Positions 34,321-46,640 of a stretch of 64,000 bases of DNA are shown here, piece after piece. A program made the position numbers and the translations under genes. Under the pieces are notes generated by a model. It had not been told where the DNA came from and searched no databases. It worked only from the letters and a program-made list of their open reading frames with translations. Positions within the stretch are counted from its first letter, which is position 1. Every line of letters starts with the position of its first letter. The stretch spans positions 57,362,487 to 57,426,486 of the forward strand of contig OZ021727.1 in NCBI GenBank assembly GCA_963978545.1, in the 5' to 3' direction. This stretch comes from Linyphia triangularis. Its lineage: Eukaryota > Arthropoda > Arachnida > Araneae > Linyphiidae.

Positions 34321-37029
34321 ATTATGGTTTAAATTTTATGGTTAAAGGCTTTTTTTTGTATCAATCTTACGTTTGTAAAAATTAAATTTATGTACATAGT
34401 TTAAAATATTTTGTAAACTACTATTTTTTAAATATTTATTTCAATCAAATAAGAAGTTTGGTAAAAATATTTTTTTTTTTATTGTTCATAAGAAATATAC
34501 TTGTCATTTTATGGATTAAACCGTACATCGATTCCAATGTATTTCCGCTTTTTTTTCAAATAACAAGTGATACATATTATAAGAGTTGCACTTTTACTCC
34601 TTCTTGTAAAATAACTCCCCTTTCTGTGATCACGTAAAGCTTACAAAAATAACATTTTATAAATATTATTATTGTTATTTTTCCATTATTCACTATAAAG
34701 TGTAATGTACTGATTATTTTCTTTTTGTTTTGATAAACGAAATCGACTGTTTATCACGCTTCACACGTAACTTGAAATACTCCTTGTATGTGGCTATTCT
34801 TGTTAGGCGTTAGCTTTCATTCAAAAGTCACTCCACCTACTTTTTCCATTCCAGCATCCTGTTTGGCACTATCTCGCATTCTCGGTTTTAAACTTCGTTC
34901 AATTTCTACTGATACAAATGAAAAACATTTCTCGACATTGCTTTTCCATCCTTAAAACATACGTTCTTTCAAACTGTCTCAATGCAAACTTCCTGCGTAT
35001 CGGACATGACCACACTTGGACCATCCTTGGACCCTGGTAGAAGGATGGCCATCGTTCCTCCACTAACCAATTCCATCATCGTCTTCAGCACCATCCTCTT
35101 TCTATTCTATATACATCTTCCTCTTTTTCTCTACTTCAAGTTTGGCTGGCGGCGGGGGTGGGGAATTCTATCTTCTCCTTTATGCATCAATAGAAATATA
35201 TATTCCAGAGCAACTTTTCCCCGGGAATTGAATGTGAAAAAGTAAGAAGTCACTGAATCGCGAAGCTGCCATGAAAGGGGGGTGGAAACAGCTTCCAACA
35301 TGGACGATTCGAGGAGACCGAAAATGAAAGAATCAAGTCGCCTGCCCATTACAGGCATCCATAATTCATAGAGTTCCCTTTTCTGGGAATGTGTTCTTGT
35401 GTGTGTGTGGATGGATGCATGAATAGATGAATGAATGGATGTGGGGGTGGCTCTGGTGAGAGGGGGGTTCTGAAAGGCACCAATTGTGACAATCGTGGGA
35501 TGAGTCCCGTTGCCGAGTTTGATTTACTGATTCCACTTATCTTTTGAAAGAATTAATTGGAATATGGACATTCGCATTAGGTCTCAATGCGATCGTCTGG
35601 TGATAGGATACTATTGGCCATAACTGGAAAATTGAGCCAATTGGGCGCCAATGCGTTACAACAAGCATGCCTAAAAAATCTTGAGAAACCCAATATAAAT
35701 GAGAAGTAGAGCTGTAAAGATGAATTAGTATTGTTTTATTATTGATTTATCAGCTTTCTTTGAACTTATTGTTGTGTTGTCAGTACTGCTTATCCTTTTT
35801 TTATACAGTATACTTTAAGAAGTCAATCTTATCTTTGAAGTTAAATTATATATATATATATTTCATTCCTGTGACAAGAGCAGTTAAATAACATTTCAGC
35901 GAGTTTTATTTCATTTCTTAAAATAACTCGTTACGTCGATTTATGTTACATAGTTTTTTCTTGAAACTTTCTTTTTTCTGGATACAAAACTTTTATCTGA
36001 TTTCCACATTTTTGCCGAAACTTTTTCATACATTTTTTTTCTATGCCCTCCATATATCTTTTCATTCTTCCCCTGCTACATAGAAATGTGCTGAGTGAAC
36101 AGATTGAAAATTCCGCTTCTCTCAGCTTCACATTTTTTTCTTCGGACAGCGGTTTTCGATGTGTAAGGTCCAACATCTGTTACAGTCATCTAAATAGCCC
36201 CATCTATGGTCCAACAAAAGATTTTTTGCCTTCTCTTTTTCTTACATTTAAGGATTCACTTGGCTTTAGTTTAGAAAAATGCTTTAAACCCAAAAGTTCT
36301 TAAAAATAATTTTGCTACTTGAACTGTTCTTATGAACTCGCTAAGATGAGTATTACAGAATGTACTTTTGTCGCAATACTTAAGGAAATTTTTATTTTTA
36401 TTTTAAAACTTCAATTCCGTTCTTTGGTACGAAATTAAGTCAAAATTTAGTGATTTTATTGCAGGTTATATTTTAAAAGTTTGCTTTCTATCGAATCATG
36501 ACATAGTAACTTACTAAAAAAAATCTTAACATTTTGCAAGATTTATAACAGAGCGCTATGTAGATAGTCCAATAGAAATTGTATTCAGGTGGGGTTTTTT
36601 TTGTGTTTTTTTTTCAAACACTTTAAAGCTGCCTAATTGCGTTTTAAGCTCATTTGAACCTAAGGTACAGAGCTTAACTTCTAGTATTGGAAGCTTCCAT
36701 TTTTTATTGGCAAGATTGTGATGCAATTTCTAGGTTATTTTTGAAAATGAAACTGATGTAAAAAATTTAATTTTAAGACATGTTCAGCAATACTAAATTA
36801 ATTTAAATACGACGAAAAAATTACAAATTCTCCACAGTTTTAATTGCATTGAATACCAAAATGAAAAATTACCCCCCTTTTGGAAATTATGACTTATGAA
36901 CAGTGAAAAGATTGAATAAAGAAAAATGTTATCTTTCTAGCACACTCCCCTTCTATGTAGTAAAATCCGCGTATCATCAATTCAATAAATACTCTCTTCC
37001 ATTGATTCCGTGTTAATAAATAATACCAC
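34321..37029. other. AT-rich flanks around a skewed block at 34.8-35.7 kb
   Basis: The block has a C-rich left side (CACTCCACCTACTTTTTCC near 34830, CCACACTTGGACC near 35010), a core near 35150-35300 with GGCGGCGGGGGTGGGG, and a G/T-rich right side (GGATGTGGGGGTGGC, GAGAGGGGGG near 35440-35465). Short frames on both strands are unrecognised. Outside the block the sequence is AT-rich and empty. Confidence 0.45.
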
Positions 37030-37700
37030 CTCCTCTCTGAAATGATCGTTTCACCTGCGATACCTCATAACTAATTCGCGTCAGTTTTAAAGCCGAGAAT
37101 CCTCCATTCTCTACCATTTGAACGTTAAGTTAACGTTATTTTTAGATCTTAATAGTCCCCTAAATTACGTCACTTACCTCCCGCCTTTTCGCTCGAGAGA
37201 GAAACACCGCAGCCAATTAGTCACGTCAGCGATGATAAAACATTCAGGTTTTCTCAAGTCGATCTCCTTTGCGGAGAAGTCCATCACGGGTTTTAAAAGA
37301 AGACGTCAGGACGAAGGACGTCCATTTAACGTCGGGAGGAAGATGCGTTTTCGACCTTTTCAGGATAGCAACAATTTGCAAGAGAGCTTGGGAATAATGA
37401 CGTCCTTAACTGGGAATGACTGCAGAGGAGTGTTGGCGAAATCAATCACGCGGAAGCAGGGAGATGGGAAAAATCAGGAGAAGAAAAGGGGTGTAAATGT
37501 TTCTGGAGTCGCCATCACACATAAACTGTCTGACCTCCTGTATAATCCTCTAATCATTCTTATAGGAGGGTTGCAGTTGGAGGAAACTTGGGAAGTGATT
37601 TTTTTTCCGAATGAGTGCCAGAAGAAACTTTTTTTGAGAATGACTGTTGAAAAGTGTACTGCGAGGACTCGAAAGAAAGGATTTTTTGAAGTTTGATTTT
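37030..37700. other. Skewed block O; longest open frame of the window
   Basis: The + strand stays open from 37118 to 37696 (192 codons from a TTG; first ATG near 37232). The product would be basic (many Lys and Arg) with no domain, signal peptide or repeat that I recognise. No acceptor or promoter fits it and no neighbour supports it. The left side is C-rich (CCCGCC) and the right side G-rich, as in other blocks, so compositional bias explains the open frame at least as well as coding does. Confidence 0.3.
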
Positions 37701-39480
37701 TTGTTCAATTTGAAAAGCGAATAAAAATTTACGATGTGCTTAGTTTCTGACTAGCTTAATTAATTGAAATAATTTCGAAATTTAATTTTGAATGATATTA
37801 TTCGGGAGTATTTCTGAAATATTTATTTAATGACTTGCTTCTACCTCGGGAGAGAAAAAAAGTTGTCTCTCTCGCTCCAAACAAATACAATGAGGCATTG
37901 TCCATAAATTATTAGAAAAATAATTTTGAAATTAAACGCTTATTTGAATTTTCTTGTTGATGGATAGAAAAACATAAACTTAAAATGTTTCATTTCTGTT
38001 TACTCATTACTGGCATAAACTAAACTCATTTGCGTACATACAAATTTATATTAACTTCGAAGCCCTATCAACTTCTATTTTGTTGCAAGTTAAGCTGTGG
38101 CAAAAATTAAGAACAATGTTACGCTCTTCCTTCGAACCACTAAGGAATCGCCTCATCACGATGCATGCTAATTTTTTCCTCTTTCTAACGCAACGATCCA
38201 CTCGTCTGCCGGAAAAGTACTCAAGTGCTTGAAATATTACTTCGAATTTTAATTACAATTCCGCACCCCATCTTCCCCCGAGACCCTAAATTGCTTCTCG
38301 ACATGAAAATCCCTTCACACGGAAAGGAAAGACTCGACCCCGTCTCAAAACTCCTAGCTTTATTCATTGATATCAGATTGACATTTCATTTCCCCATTCT
38401 CTTTAAAAATTTGCCCCAAACGACGATTACATGCTTTATTATTTCCCCTCAGTCACATCATTGTTACGCCGCTTTGATCATTTTCCATTTCCACGGAATG
38501 GAATGATTTTTGTTATCACCCCCCCCCCTCTCACCCCCTTTATTCCATTCCACCCTTCTTTTCCTTTTAGCACTTGTACACCTTAACGATGAACGGAAAT
38601 ATTTCAATCGACCATTTTCTAATTACAGCATTGCGTGCAGAATCCTCCTTTTCTAACTACTCTCCCTTCCCCCTTCCATTCTACAATCAGAATGGAAATC
38701 TACTGAGAGAATCGGTGAAATTCTCTCTTCCCCCCTTATCTATCTAGATTCTGCTCACCCCCTATTCCTCCGAGGCAAAATATTTTCCCAATAACAGTTT
38801 TCGAATCTTATTTCAACAAGCTTCGTAATTACAACGAATCTCGCACACACGAAATTTTAAGATTTCTCTTCTCCCGAAAACCTAGTGTTTGTTGTTACCC
38901 TGGCTATTGGAACAGTGGGTGTATACTGGTGCTTATGCCAAAACTGGTGTAAGTAGGTTTTCTGTTGGAGGGTTGAGGTTTTAAATAATGTCCATTCTTT
39001 CCGATCCAAAGACGCTTGCGTTTTTTTTTACTTTTTTTTTTACTATTATTATTTAAGTATTTAAAATCAGTCTCAGTTGACGATACATAACTTTTGCGTT
39101 TCAAAAATATTTTCTTTTTCTTTTATTTCACAACCAATTATTTTCTGCGTGTTTATCATCAATCAAAATCAAATGTTTTATAACTTGTGATACAGAAATA
39201 GGTTAATATATTCTACAATATGATATTCTGTCAACGTTATGACACAAAAAATTTATATTGGGTACCTTGTTTTACTCGTGAGACTTTTCTAGTGGGAAAT
39301 ATTTTAAAATTAAATTGCTTAGTGACCACTATCAGTTAACCCTTTATATCCCATATTGACTTACAAACCATGCATTAGTGTAATTCTTGACATTTACCTA
39401 AACAAAAATAGTCATATTTCTTTGGTTTGTGTTTTTATTATAGTCCACATTAGAATGAATAATTTTTCGAGTTCTGTAAT
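37701..39480. other. AT-rich DNA and pyrimidine-rich block near 38.1-38.9 kb
   Basis: About 38130-38880 is strongly C/T- and C/A-rich (CCCGAGACCC, a C10 run near 38520, CCCTTCCCCC). It flips to G/T-rich at about 38890-38980 (GTGTTTGTTG, GGAGGGTTGAGG). No gene recognised; flanks are AT-rich. Confidence 0.4.
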
Positions 39481-40370
39481 TTATCTTAACTCAGACCATT
39501 CTAGCTCACAGGCCGTTTCTGTTGGAAAATCCTATCCTTCCCCTGGTGTTTGTTTAAGGCGCATAAAGCCGGGTCTTCTGAAATAGTTTGAGGGGGGCTT
39601 CCAGAAGTTCATTAGAAGGCGTTCTTGCCCTGAGGCGCCCCCTGCTGTCAAACGAGCCTCTGGAATCGCCTGATATTTCTGTGTTTAATTACAGAGCAGG
39701 CTTGCGATAAGGTTCCTGATCTAATCAATTCGACTTAATGGCAGGAGATATGTTCATTTTGCGTGTTGTCCCCGAGTTATATAAATGGAAAAGGTTTGTT
39801 CGTTTTCTGATTGAACAGCAGATTTTGGTAGTTAGTCCTGGAATAAACAGAAGTTTTGATTGTTAGAGTTTGTGGAAGGAAAACAGTTGGTTGTCTATTT
39901 ATTTTTTTTTGCATTTTTTTTTTTTTTTTGCTACAAGATTGAATTTCAAAAGAGTGATAGTGCCCGCCTATGTAGTTGTTCGTTTTTAAAGTAGGAGAAA
40001 ATTTAACTCTTCGTTCCATTCTTCATGTATATGTCTATCTCTTTTTGCTCTTTTATTTAGGGAAATAAGGTTTCACGAGAATCTGAAAATGTTTCCTACT
40101 TGTTAAGTACTAAAGTATTTTACTAATTCAAGATTGCGAAGTATTTCAAGTTTTTAATTTTTTTAAATAAATCATTCTTGATGTGTGAGAAATGAATCCG
40201 AAAAAAAAAAAAAAATAGTTAATTTCGGAGTAGTTATTGCTTTCTTTTCTCGCGTAAAAAGGACTAATAGTTCAGATCTAACTACATTTTTACAAATTAA
40301 AATTGTATACCAAGCAAGCATAAAAAATTATAAATTAAAAACTCATTTTTTGAGAGAGAAAAACTTTAAA
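39481..40370. other. Balanced block with CTCF-like site, then T-rich DNA
   Basis: About 39490-39780 is balanced and contains the CTCF-like site listed separately. From 39790 to about 40000 the strand is G/T-rich with T runs (T15 near 39920). Frames here are short and unrecognised. Confidence 0.4.
39635..39648 (-). promoter_or_regulatory. CTCF-like binding motif
   Basis: Read on the minus strand the 14 bases are ACAGCAGGGGGCGC, matching the CTCF core consensus CCASYAGRKGGCRS at 13 of 14 positions. CTCF is an 11-zinc-finger architectural protein found in most bilaterians, including arthropods. Such a GC-rich exact core is unlikely in AT-rich DNA. Binding is inferred. Confidence 0.5.
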
Positions 40371-41340
40371 GATGTTCAACAGCGCATTGTCAGCCTCTCC
40401 CCATACAATCTCACTCACCCCATTTTTATTCATTATTTAGAGGCATTAGCTTTTAGCCACCGCGATCTATATATTTATCACCCCATGATTATAAAAATGT
40501 TTTGTCGGTGGAAGTTTCGTCCGCCGTTAAAAACAATAAAACTCCATCCCTTGCCTCAATTCATCACTCGCTCTCTCCTCCTCTCCATCTTCCTTGTCAA
40601 GACTTTCCGAAAGAGACTCCCGCTTAAAAATGCGTTCGGATCTAGTCATCTCGCTGTAAGAGCATTTGTGGCCAGTTAGGGGGAAATGCAGCCTTTCAAT
40701 TTTTCTCTCTTTACAAAGAATGATCCGCTAAATCTCTCAAAGTATCATTTCATTTGACGTCCTCCTTTTTATTCGCGCCCGAACCGATTATAATTCTTCC
40801 TTAATCATTCGGGAACGCAGCTTAATTGTATAGGGCCGCCATTTCGGGACTTGGTTGGTGACTGGCAATTTGGTTGTCTTTAGGGACTGGCTACAAAGTT
40901 TAGGGACTTGCCAGTTTTCGTTTGCTTTTAAGCTGTGGTTTTTCCCTTTGTTGACGTTTTGATTGTATTCACAAAGTATGTCCATTCTAATCAAGAGCAA
41001 TATCGACTTTTATAGAAGGTTTTAGGACTTGAAAATCTGAATTGACCCCTTTTTTATTTTTATTTTGTTTATATTTTCTGTCGACAGATTTCGAAATATC
41101 ATTTAGACTCGACGGTATTTAACTTTAAAACAGAACTTCAAATGCAAACACAAAGTTATCTTTTTGTATTTTACTAATTGGAGAAGTATATGGATTGAAT
41201 AGTAACTAAATGATATACGGTATATATTTGCGAAGTTGCTTCGTTATCGAATATACTTGTTTAATATTGGTATTTTAGTTCTTCTTTTTAGCAATCCTTA
41301 TTTATTTTATTATGTTTTTTTTTTTTATTTCTTACTGAAG
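40371..41340. other. Skewed block P with repeated GGGACT motifs
   Basis: The left part (40380-40640) is C-rich (CAGCCTCTCCCC, CCATCCCTTGCC, CTCCTCCTCTCC). The right part (40830-40920) is G/T-rich and repeats the phrase GGGACTTG or GGGACTGG at 40846, 40883 and 40903, with ACTGGCAA and TTGCCAGT also inverted. The 164-codon + strand frame 40185-40679 has no recognised domain. AT-rich after 41030. Confidence 0.45.
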
Positions 41341-42370
41341 TAAATTTTGAGCAAATCCCTGGTTATCCTCCAATGCAAATACTGCACAGCCCCCATCCTC
41401 AAGTGCAAAGGTTGTACCCAATCTCCCAGTCCTGTCCATTCCCTCCCTCATGCATATAAACCCTTCCATCCAAACCGAAGCAGAGAAGGGAGCTTATCCG
41501 TTAGGCGCAAGCATCATTTAATATTAATAAGGCCCTCGGAATTTGTTCCTCCGTACAATCCTATTTCCATTTCCCTTGTCTTACGCGTCGGGATTAGACG
41601 CAGAAGATTGTAATTTATCATTGCATTAATATTAGATCACATGTAAATGGGCATTGCTGCCCTTAATGAGCTGGATTCCGAGTCCTTTTCCGCCACAATG
41701 CCATGCAAAGAGGGTTTAAAGCCACGGCCCATGGGCTTTTGTGCAAGAGCCTTGTTGTCAGAGCCGTATACACTTTTAGAGGCGGCTGGCTGAACTGATA
41801 GGATTGCCCATCCAGAGATTCAGCCTTCCTGGTGGTTATTAATCGGACGTTTTATTTATTGGATTGGCAATGGTGTTTCAGATAGATTATGGATCGATTC
41901 TTCTGAGGTGCATTTAAATCATTGGTCAATTTGGATGCCGTGTTTAAATGGGAGGAATTGAGTGGGGTTTAATGGTTATCTTCTGTAGTTTTAGAATAGT
42001 TTGCCAGTTTATTAAGAGGAAGGGTATGGGCTGGCTAAATTCTAATTTATTAACTTTTGTCCTATGTCGTTTAAACTTTGATTTTCAAATGAATGCAAGT
42101 AATTTTATCTCTAATATTCGACTACATTGTTTGTTATATTTTTGTACCCTTATCACCGATTTCTTACTTTGCGATTTAAATTACCCTATTTATAGTTACA
42201 AAATTTATGGAAAGGATTTGTAAATTCCCAATTACGAATTGCCCTCTTTGCATTGTTTAATATTATCTTTTAATCAACACTTGAGGCGATACATTTGCTT
42301 ACGATTTGTTGTGAAACAATTTTAAACAGATCTTTATACATTGTATTAAATTATCTCTATTTTATTAAAT
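41341..42370. other. Skewed block Q and AT-rich flank
   Basis: The left part, 41360-41480, is very C-rich (CAGCCCCCATCCTC, CAATCTCCCAGTCC, CCCTTCCATCC). The right part, from about 41800 to 42030, turns G/T-rich (GGTTATTAATCGG, GGGAGGAATTGAGTGGGG). The core has GGGCATTGCTGCCC (about 41650), an inverted repeat, and homeodomain-like TTAATGAG. No protein recognised. Confidence 0.5.
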
Positions 42371-44060
42371 TTTAGTCATTCCGTAAACCATCGTCCCTTT
42401 AAAATAACATAAGGAGCACTATAAAATCCACTTACAAAAACTATTTCCGTATACAATTTAAACTATACTGAATTAGCGCATGCGACTATTAAAGAGAAAA
42501 AAGTTGTCCTTTTATCATCATTATATAGTTTACGCTTTCTTTACAATGCTCAACTCTCCGCTTCTGAATGATCGAATTTGCAAGTGGAATGGAAATTAGG
42601 CGAATTTGTTGAGAAAACTGGTTCCCATACAAAGCACTATTTTCTCTCTCTCTCGTTTTTTTTTGTTTTTTTTGCCCGGAGGAACGGTTTTTGTGATGGC
42701 GGTAGTTATATAATCATAGCTTTGGCCAATAAAGCTTATGAAGTGAAATCACGATTATAGAACGATGATTGCTAAAGGAACAGCTGGTGAACTAAAGTGT
42801 TCTTTTTTTCTTTGTTGTTGCTATTTGTTTTGCATTTGTGCCGTTAACGTTTAGCCAGTTTCTAATTAAACTTCCATTACATTGTGCAGAAACGGAATCG
42901 GACTTTTTTAGGGTGGTATTTATCGCTAATTTGACTTCACTTAAGAGAGAGAAATGCCTAATTTGATAATTTTGTTGTTGTTGTGTCGCAATGTTTATTT
43001 TTCGGAGGCTTTGCTTGCCAGAAGTTTGGTTTTCTGTAATGCTTAAGTCACGTGTCAAAGGGTTACGCTTGTGAGGTTAATTTTTTCTATCTACACTTTT
43101 CTAGTTATTTTTTCAACTCATTCATTATAATAGAAGTTGGTTTAAAAAAAAAAAAACTCCTAATGCATTTCTTTTCATATTTACTGTGCTATTAGACATA
43201 TTTTCCAAATGTTAATTAATAATTTCTTTCCATATCGAGATATTTTGCTTTAAATTGGTTTGCTTTCATTTCCCTACAGATTAATTTAAATCTGCTTGTA
43301 ATCATTGTCACCTAGATTAGATTATTAAATCGTATTTAAAGTCGATTAATGTTAAGTGGTATTTTTAAAAAGAGAACACAGTTATTTTAAATTGTTTGCG
43401 ATATCTATATTCTATTAAATACATCTTTACTTTCCTGATGCATCTTTATACTTCAACTATTAGTATATAATTTCACGTATGACAGTTGTATATGTTCTTC
43501 TCGTTTAATTTTCTGCCGTAGTTCTGGGGAGGGAGACAAGTTGAAAAATGGAAATTGAGCGTGAAACACGTCGCTGTGTAATTGAGCGTGGAAATGGACG
43601 CGAGAAAAAGATTGATCGGTTTTTGTGGATATCTTTTGTAGGCAACATGTTATATCATTTGCGCTTTTATTGCTATTGGTCAGTAAGCTATTAATTTTCG
43701 TTATGTATTTCTTTCATACCATTTTGAAAGACTTTAGCCCTTAACATTTAGTTATGTTTGAAATCAATTTGATATTCATTCAGGTATTCTGGATCACTAT
43801 GTTTTGCTAGGCCTCATTCCAAATTTCAATTTCAAAACGTGCTATTTTTTTTTTATTTGTGCCTCTGAGCATGCAAATTCAATGCTAGGATATTTGCTTT
43901 TTTTTTTCAATTGCCTTTATTTTGAAATGCCTGTCGAAGATGTAACCTCGATATTGCTGGTATGGATATTTGTAATTCCCAAACAAGACACATATAAGGG
44001 AACTTTAGTCAGTTTACTATGTTGTATAGATATCACTAATTGTGGAAGTCGCTCTTAATT
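42371..44060. other. AT-rich DNA with weak blocks near 42.7 and 43.55 kb
   Basis: Mostly AT-rich. About 43510-43630 is G-rich on the + strand (GGGGAGGGAGAC, GTGGAAATGGACGCG) and 42830-43060 is mildly balanced. No gene, repeat unit or RNA recognised. Confidence 0.45.
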
Positions 44061-45160
44061 TACTCTTAATGCCATATAGCAGGCAAACTTCTCTTAATAG
44101 ACGAACCTAAGTTTCTTCAGTAATCAAACCTTCACCCGAGGCAGCGCTTCTTCGTACTTAACCTCCACATGAAACGTCTCTCGGTGGGTTCATAACGTAA
44201 TCATGAACCTGGATGAGGAATACCATAAAAGCCATAATAGAAAAGGAAAGAGCAACTGCTAAATAAATATCTAATACTTTCTTTTTCCACAACAAACCCT
44301 TTTCCTTTTAGAGCTTCATTGACCTAGACAAATGTAATTATTGCCTACCCCTTCCCCCCACCACACAACTGACGAGCTTCCTTGCCATTAAGCCCGGGCT
44401 TTTATGTGGCGTCTGTGGTGCAGTTTGCGGGGCCGCCCGCAATTAGCCCCTGCCCCTGCGGTGCTCAAGGAAAATCCATTGTGACAGGTGATGCTCTTTC
44501 TTTTTGCCCCTGTGCACTTTTGCCGACTCTCAGCGTCCATTTCCTCAGCCATTTACTCCTTTTAGGATAATTTTCCACCCCTTGCCCTTCTTCTACAATT
44601 CCCGAAGAATTAGACCCACAGCATGGCTCCTTTCTCTGCTGGGCTATTGTAGACTTTCTTCCACAATATAGGCACTCGAGATGGAACAGAGGATGTGATT
44701 TGGAATCCTCGTTTTGTTTCCGTTTGTGCTTTCTTTGGAAAGTGATTCAGTGGAGGTGTGTTGTTAATAGTTGTAATGCCTTAAAATCTAGATTGGTGGA
44801 AGCTGTAGAAATTTTAATGGATACATTCAGGAAGGAATTTATTCTCTGTCTTTCTATCTTTATTTATCTGTTTAACCTTTTTAACAAAAATCGATTAGTA
44901 AAACATAATGTTCATACATTTCAGCTTCCTTGTATTTCAAAGTACGAGTATCTTGAATTAATATTATTTTAGTAGGTTTGATATTAGATAACTTTTTCCT
45001 TGGTTGTCTTGTAATTAAAAGTAAATACCATTAATTTACTTTGTGTTTTCTCGAGCGTTAAAATTTGCAATGTTTATTGTAGGATACCAAATGTGTTCGA
45101 GAACAATGCATTGAAAGTGAATGTTGAAACTAATACCAGCCACTGAAAAGTGTTTACAAT
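44061..45160. other. Skewed block R
   Basis: The left part, 44280-44400, is C-rich (CCACAACAAACCC, CCTACCCCTTCCCCCC). The core near 44400-44480 has CCCGGGC and GCGGGGCCGCCCGC, one of the most GC-rich strings in the window. The right part, 44690-44760, is G/T-rich. The 62- and 90-codon frames are unrecognised. Candidate regulatory block. Confidence 0.5.
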
Positions 45161-46640
45161 ATTAAATTGCTTTGCATTTCTTTCTTTACACACTTTATTG
45201 AGGAGAACCTCCATATATTTTCCCATAGGGCTTGGAGATCCATTTCCCATCGTATCTTGCTTTCCTTCAAAACATCTCTTTACTCCCCTCTTTTGCATTT
45301 AACACGCTCCACTAGATGCGCGATCCCTACTCTCGCAAATCCGATTGAACGGACCATTCTTCCCATTAGACTGCCCAAGCCGGAGGACTCACCCTTACGG
45401 GTTTGGAGCCTTTTGTACCCCCCCATTCTTCCCATTGAACTTATCATGTAAATACCGTGTCCTGTTGCATTAAAATCCGCGCGCGGAATTTCTGCCGCAT
45501 TTGCGATACGATCCCCCTCCGCTGAACTGAACTCTGATCAAAAGTCTTCCTCAAGATTAGATCCCACCCGATCTATACCCGTTCTATATATCTCCTGCCT
45601 ACCAATTCCAAGTCCCGGGTTTTCTTCTGCAGGTCTTCCAATCCACTGCGAACTCGAATTCTCCTCACTCTGGTGGATCCAGCTGGGTTGTAGAGGGAAA
45701 GCACTTTTTTTTTATCCACCTATTTTTTTATTTTTATTTTTTTATTCCTGCAGGTTTGCTGAGACTTGCTCCGAGAAAACCGTTTCTGGAATTTTTTTTT
45801 TTTCCCCTTCAGATAGGGGCACTTATGAGAAATCCCAGAGCCACAATAGCCCCTGGAGCGCCCCCTGGTATTCATTTCCATTTCTATTCCATCCCCCTTT
45901 CCACCAAGAACTTATTCCAAGGCCTATTTTATTTATTTTCTTCCGCCCTTTTCGTTGGAAATTCACGGGGAAATTCTCCGGCGTGATGAAAAATTTTAAA
46001 TCTTAGGAGAAATCTATGGCGGAAGTCGCAGCCGCATATTTAAGAGAAATTGAAAGTAAAATTTCTTCCTCATCCTAGGAGTCGCTTATATCGGCCAAAC
46101 CTCAAAAACGAAACCTACCTAACTCTGCAGGAAAAGGTTCTGGAGCGTAACTACTTCAGCATTCCACTTGGCTTATACATTTAGTTTTTTTTTTTTTTTT
46201 TTACTCCATCTTACTCATTTGAGTTTCCCATCCCGGATCGTAGTCCCATGTGAGGATGAAATTTCCATCTGAAAAGCTGGCCATGGCTAAGGATATTTTT
46301 TCTTCTATCTTCTTCCTGGTGTATTTATTTTTTCTTCTTACTTTTTCTTCCTTCCTCCTTTTTTTTTTCTTCTCTTTTTTCGTGGTGCTAGTGATCAGAT
46401 AGGCAATCTTCTTAACAACTTCACGGGCGTGGTGTGGGTGGGTGGGATATGAGGTCTGATAGATTAGCGACCGACCTGCCATCTAGTAGAGGGACTTGTG
46501 CCAAGGGCCCATACCCTCGTCTCTCATCTCTGACGTTCAATAAATGCGATATTTCTTGGCCAATATGATAGCCTCTCGTTTTCCCTGTCCAGCCAATTTC
46601 GGGTAGCATTCCCCATATAATCATTTGCCTTATAGAGTAT
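45161..46640. other. Large balanced block with splice-acceptor strings and CTCF-like site
   Basis: This is the longest balanced block. The left part (45230-45640) is strongly C-rich with CGCGCGC near 45480. Two good + strand acceptor strings lie close together: a T-rich tract ending CCTGCAG (AG at 45753-45754) and a T12 then CCCCTTCAG (AG at 45809-45810). No GTAAG donor follows nearby. A frame 45756-45986 continues from the first acceptor but has no known domain. A pyrimidine tract lies at 46300-46380, and the right end is G-rich (GGCGTGGTGTGGGTGGGTGGG near 46430). Confidence 0.4.
45858..45871 (-). promoter_or_regulatory. CTCF-like binding motif
   Basis: On the minus strand the bases are ATACCAGGGGGCGC, matching CCASYAGRKGGCRS at 12 of 14 positions with the whole CCAGGGGGCGC core intact. 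It has the same orientation as the site about 6.2 kb upstream, so the two would be tandem and not convergent. Confidence 0.5.

Noticed and set aside
37165..37180. Minus-strand splice donor GGAG|GTAAGT
   Set aside because: A good donor string on its own, but no acceptor, frame or exon upstream on that strand supports it.
43755..43790. Fused acceptor/donor CATTCAG|GTATTC
   Set aside because: Weak tract and non-consensus donor; probably chance.
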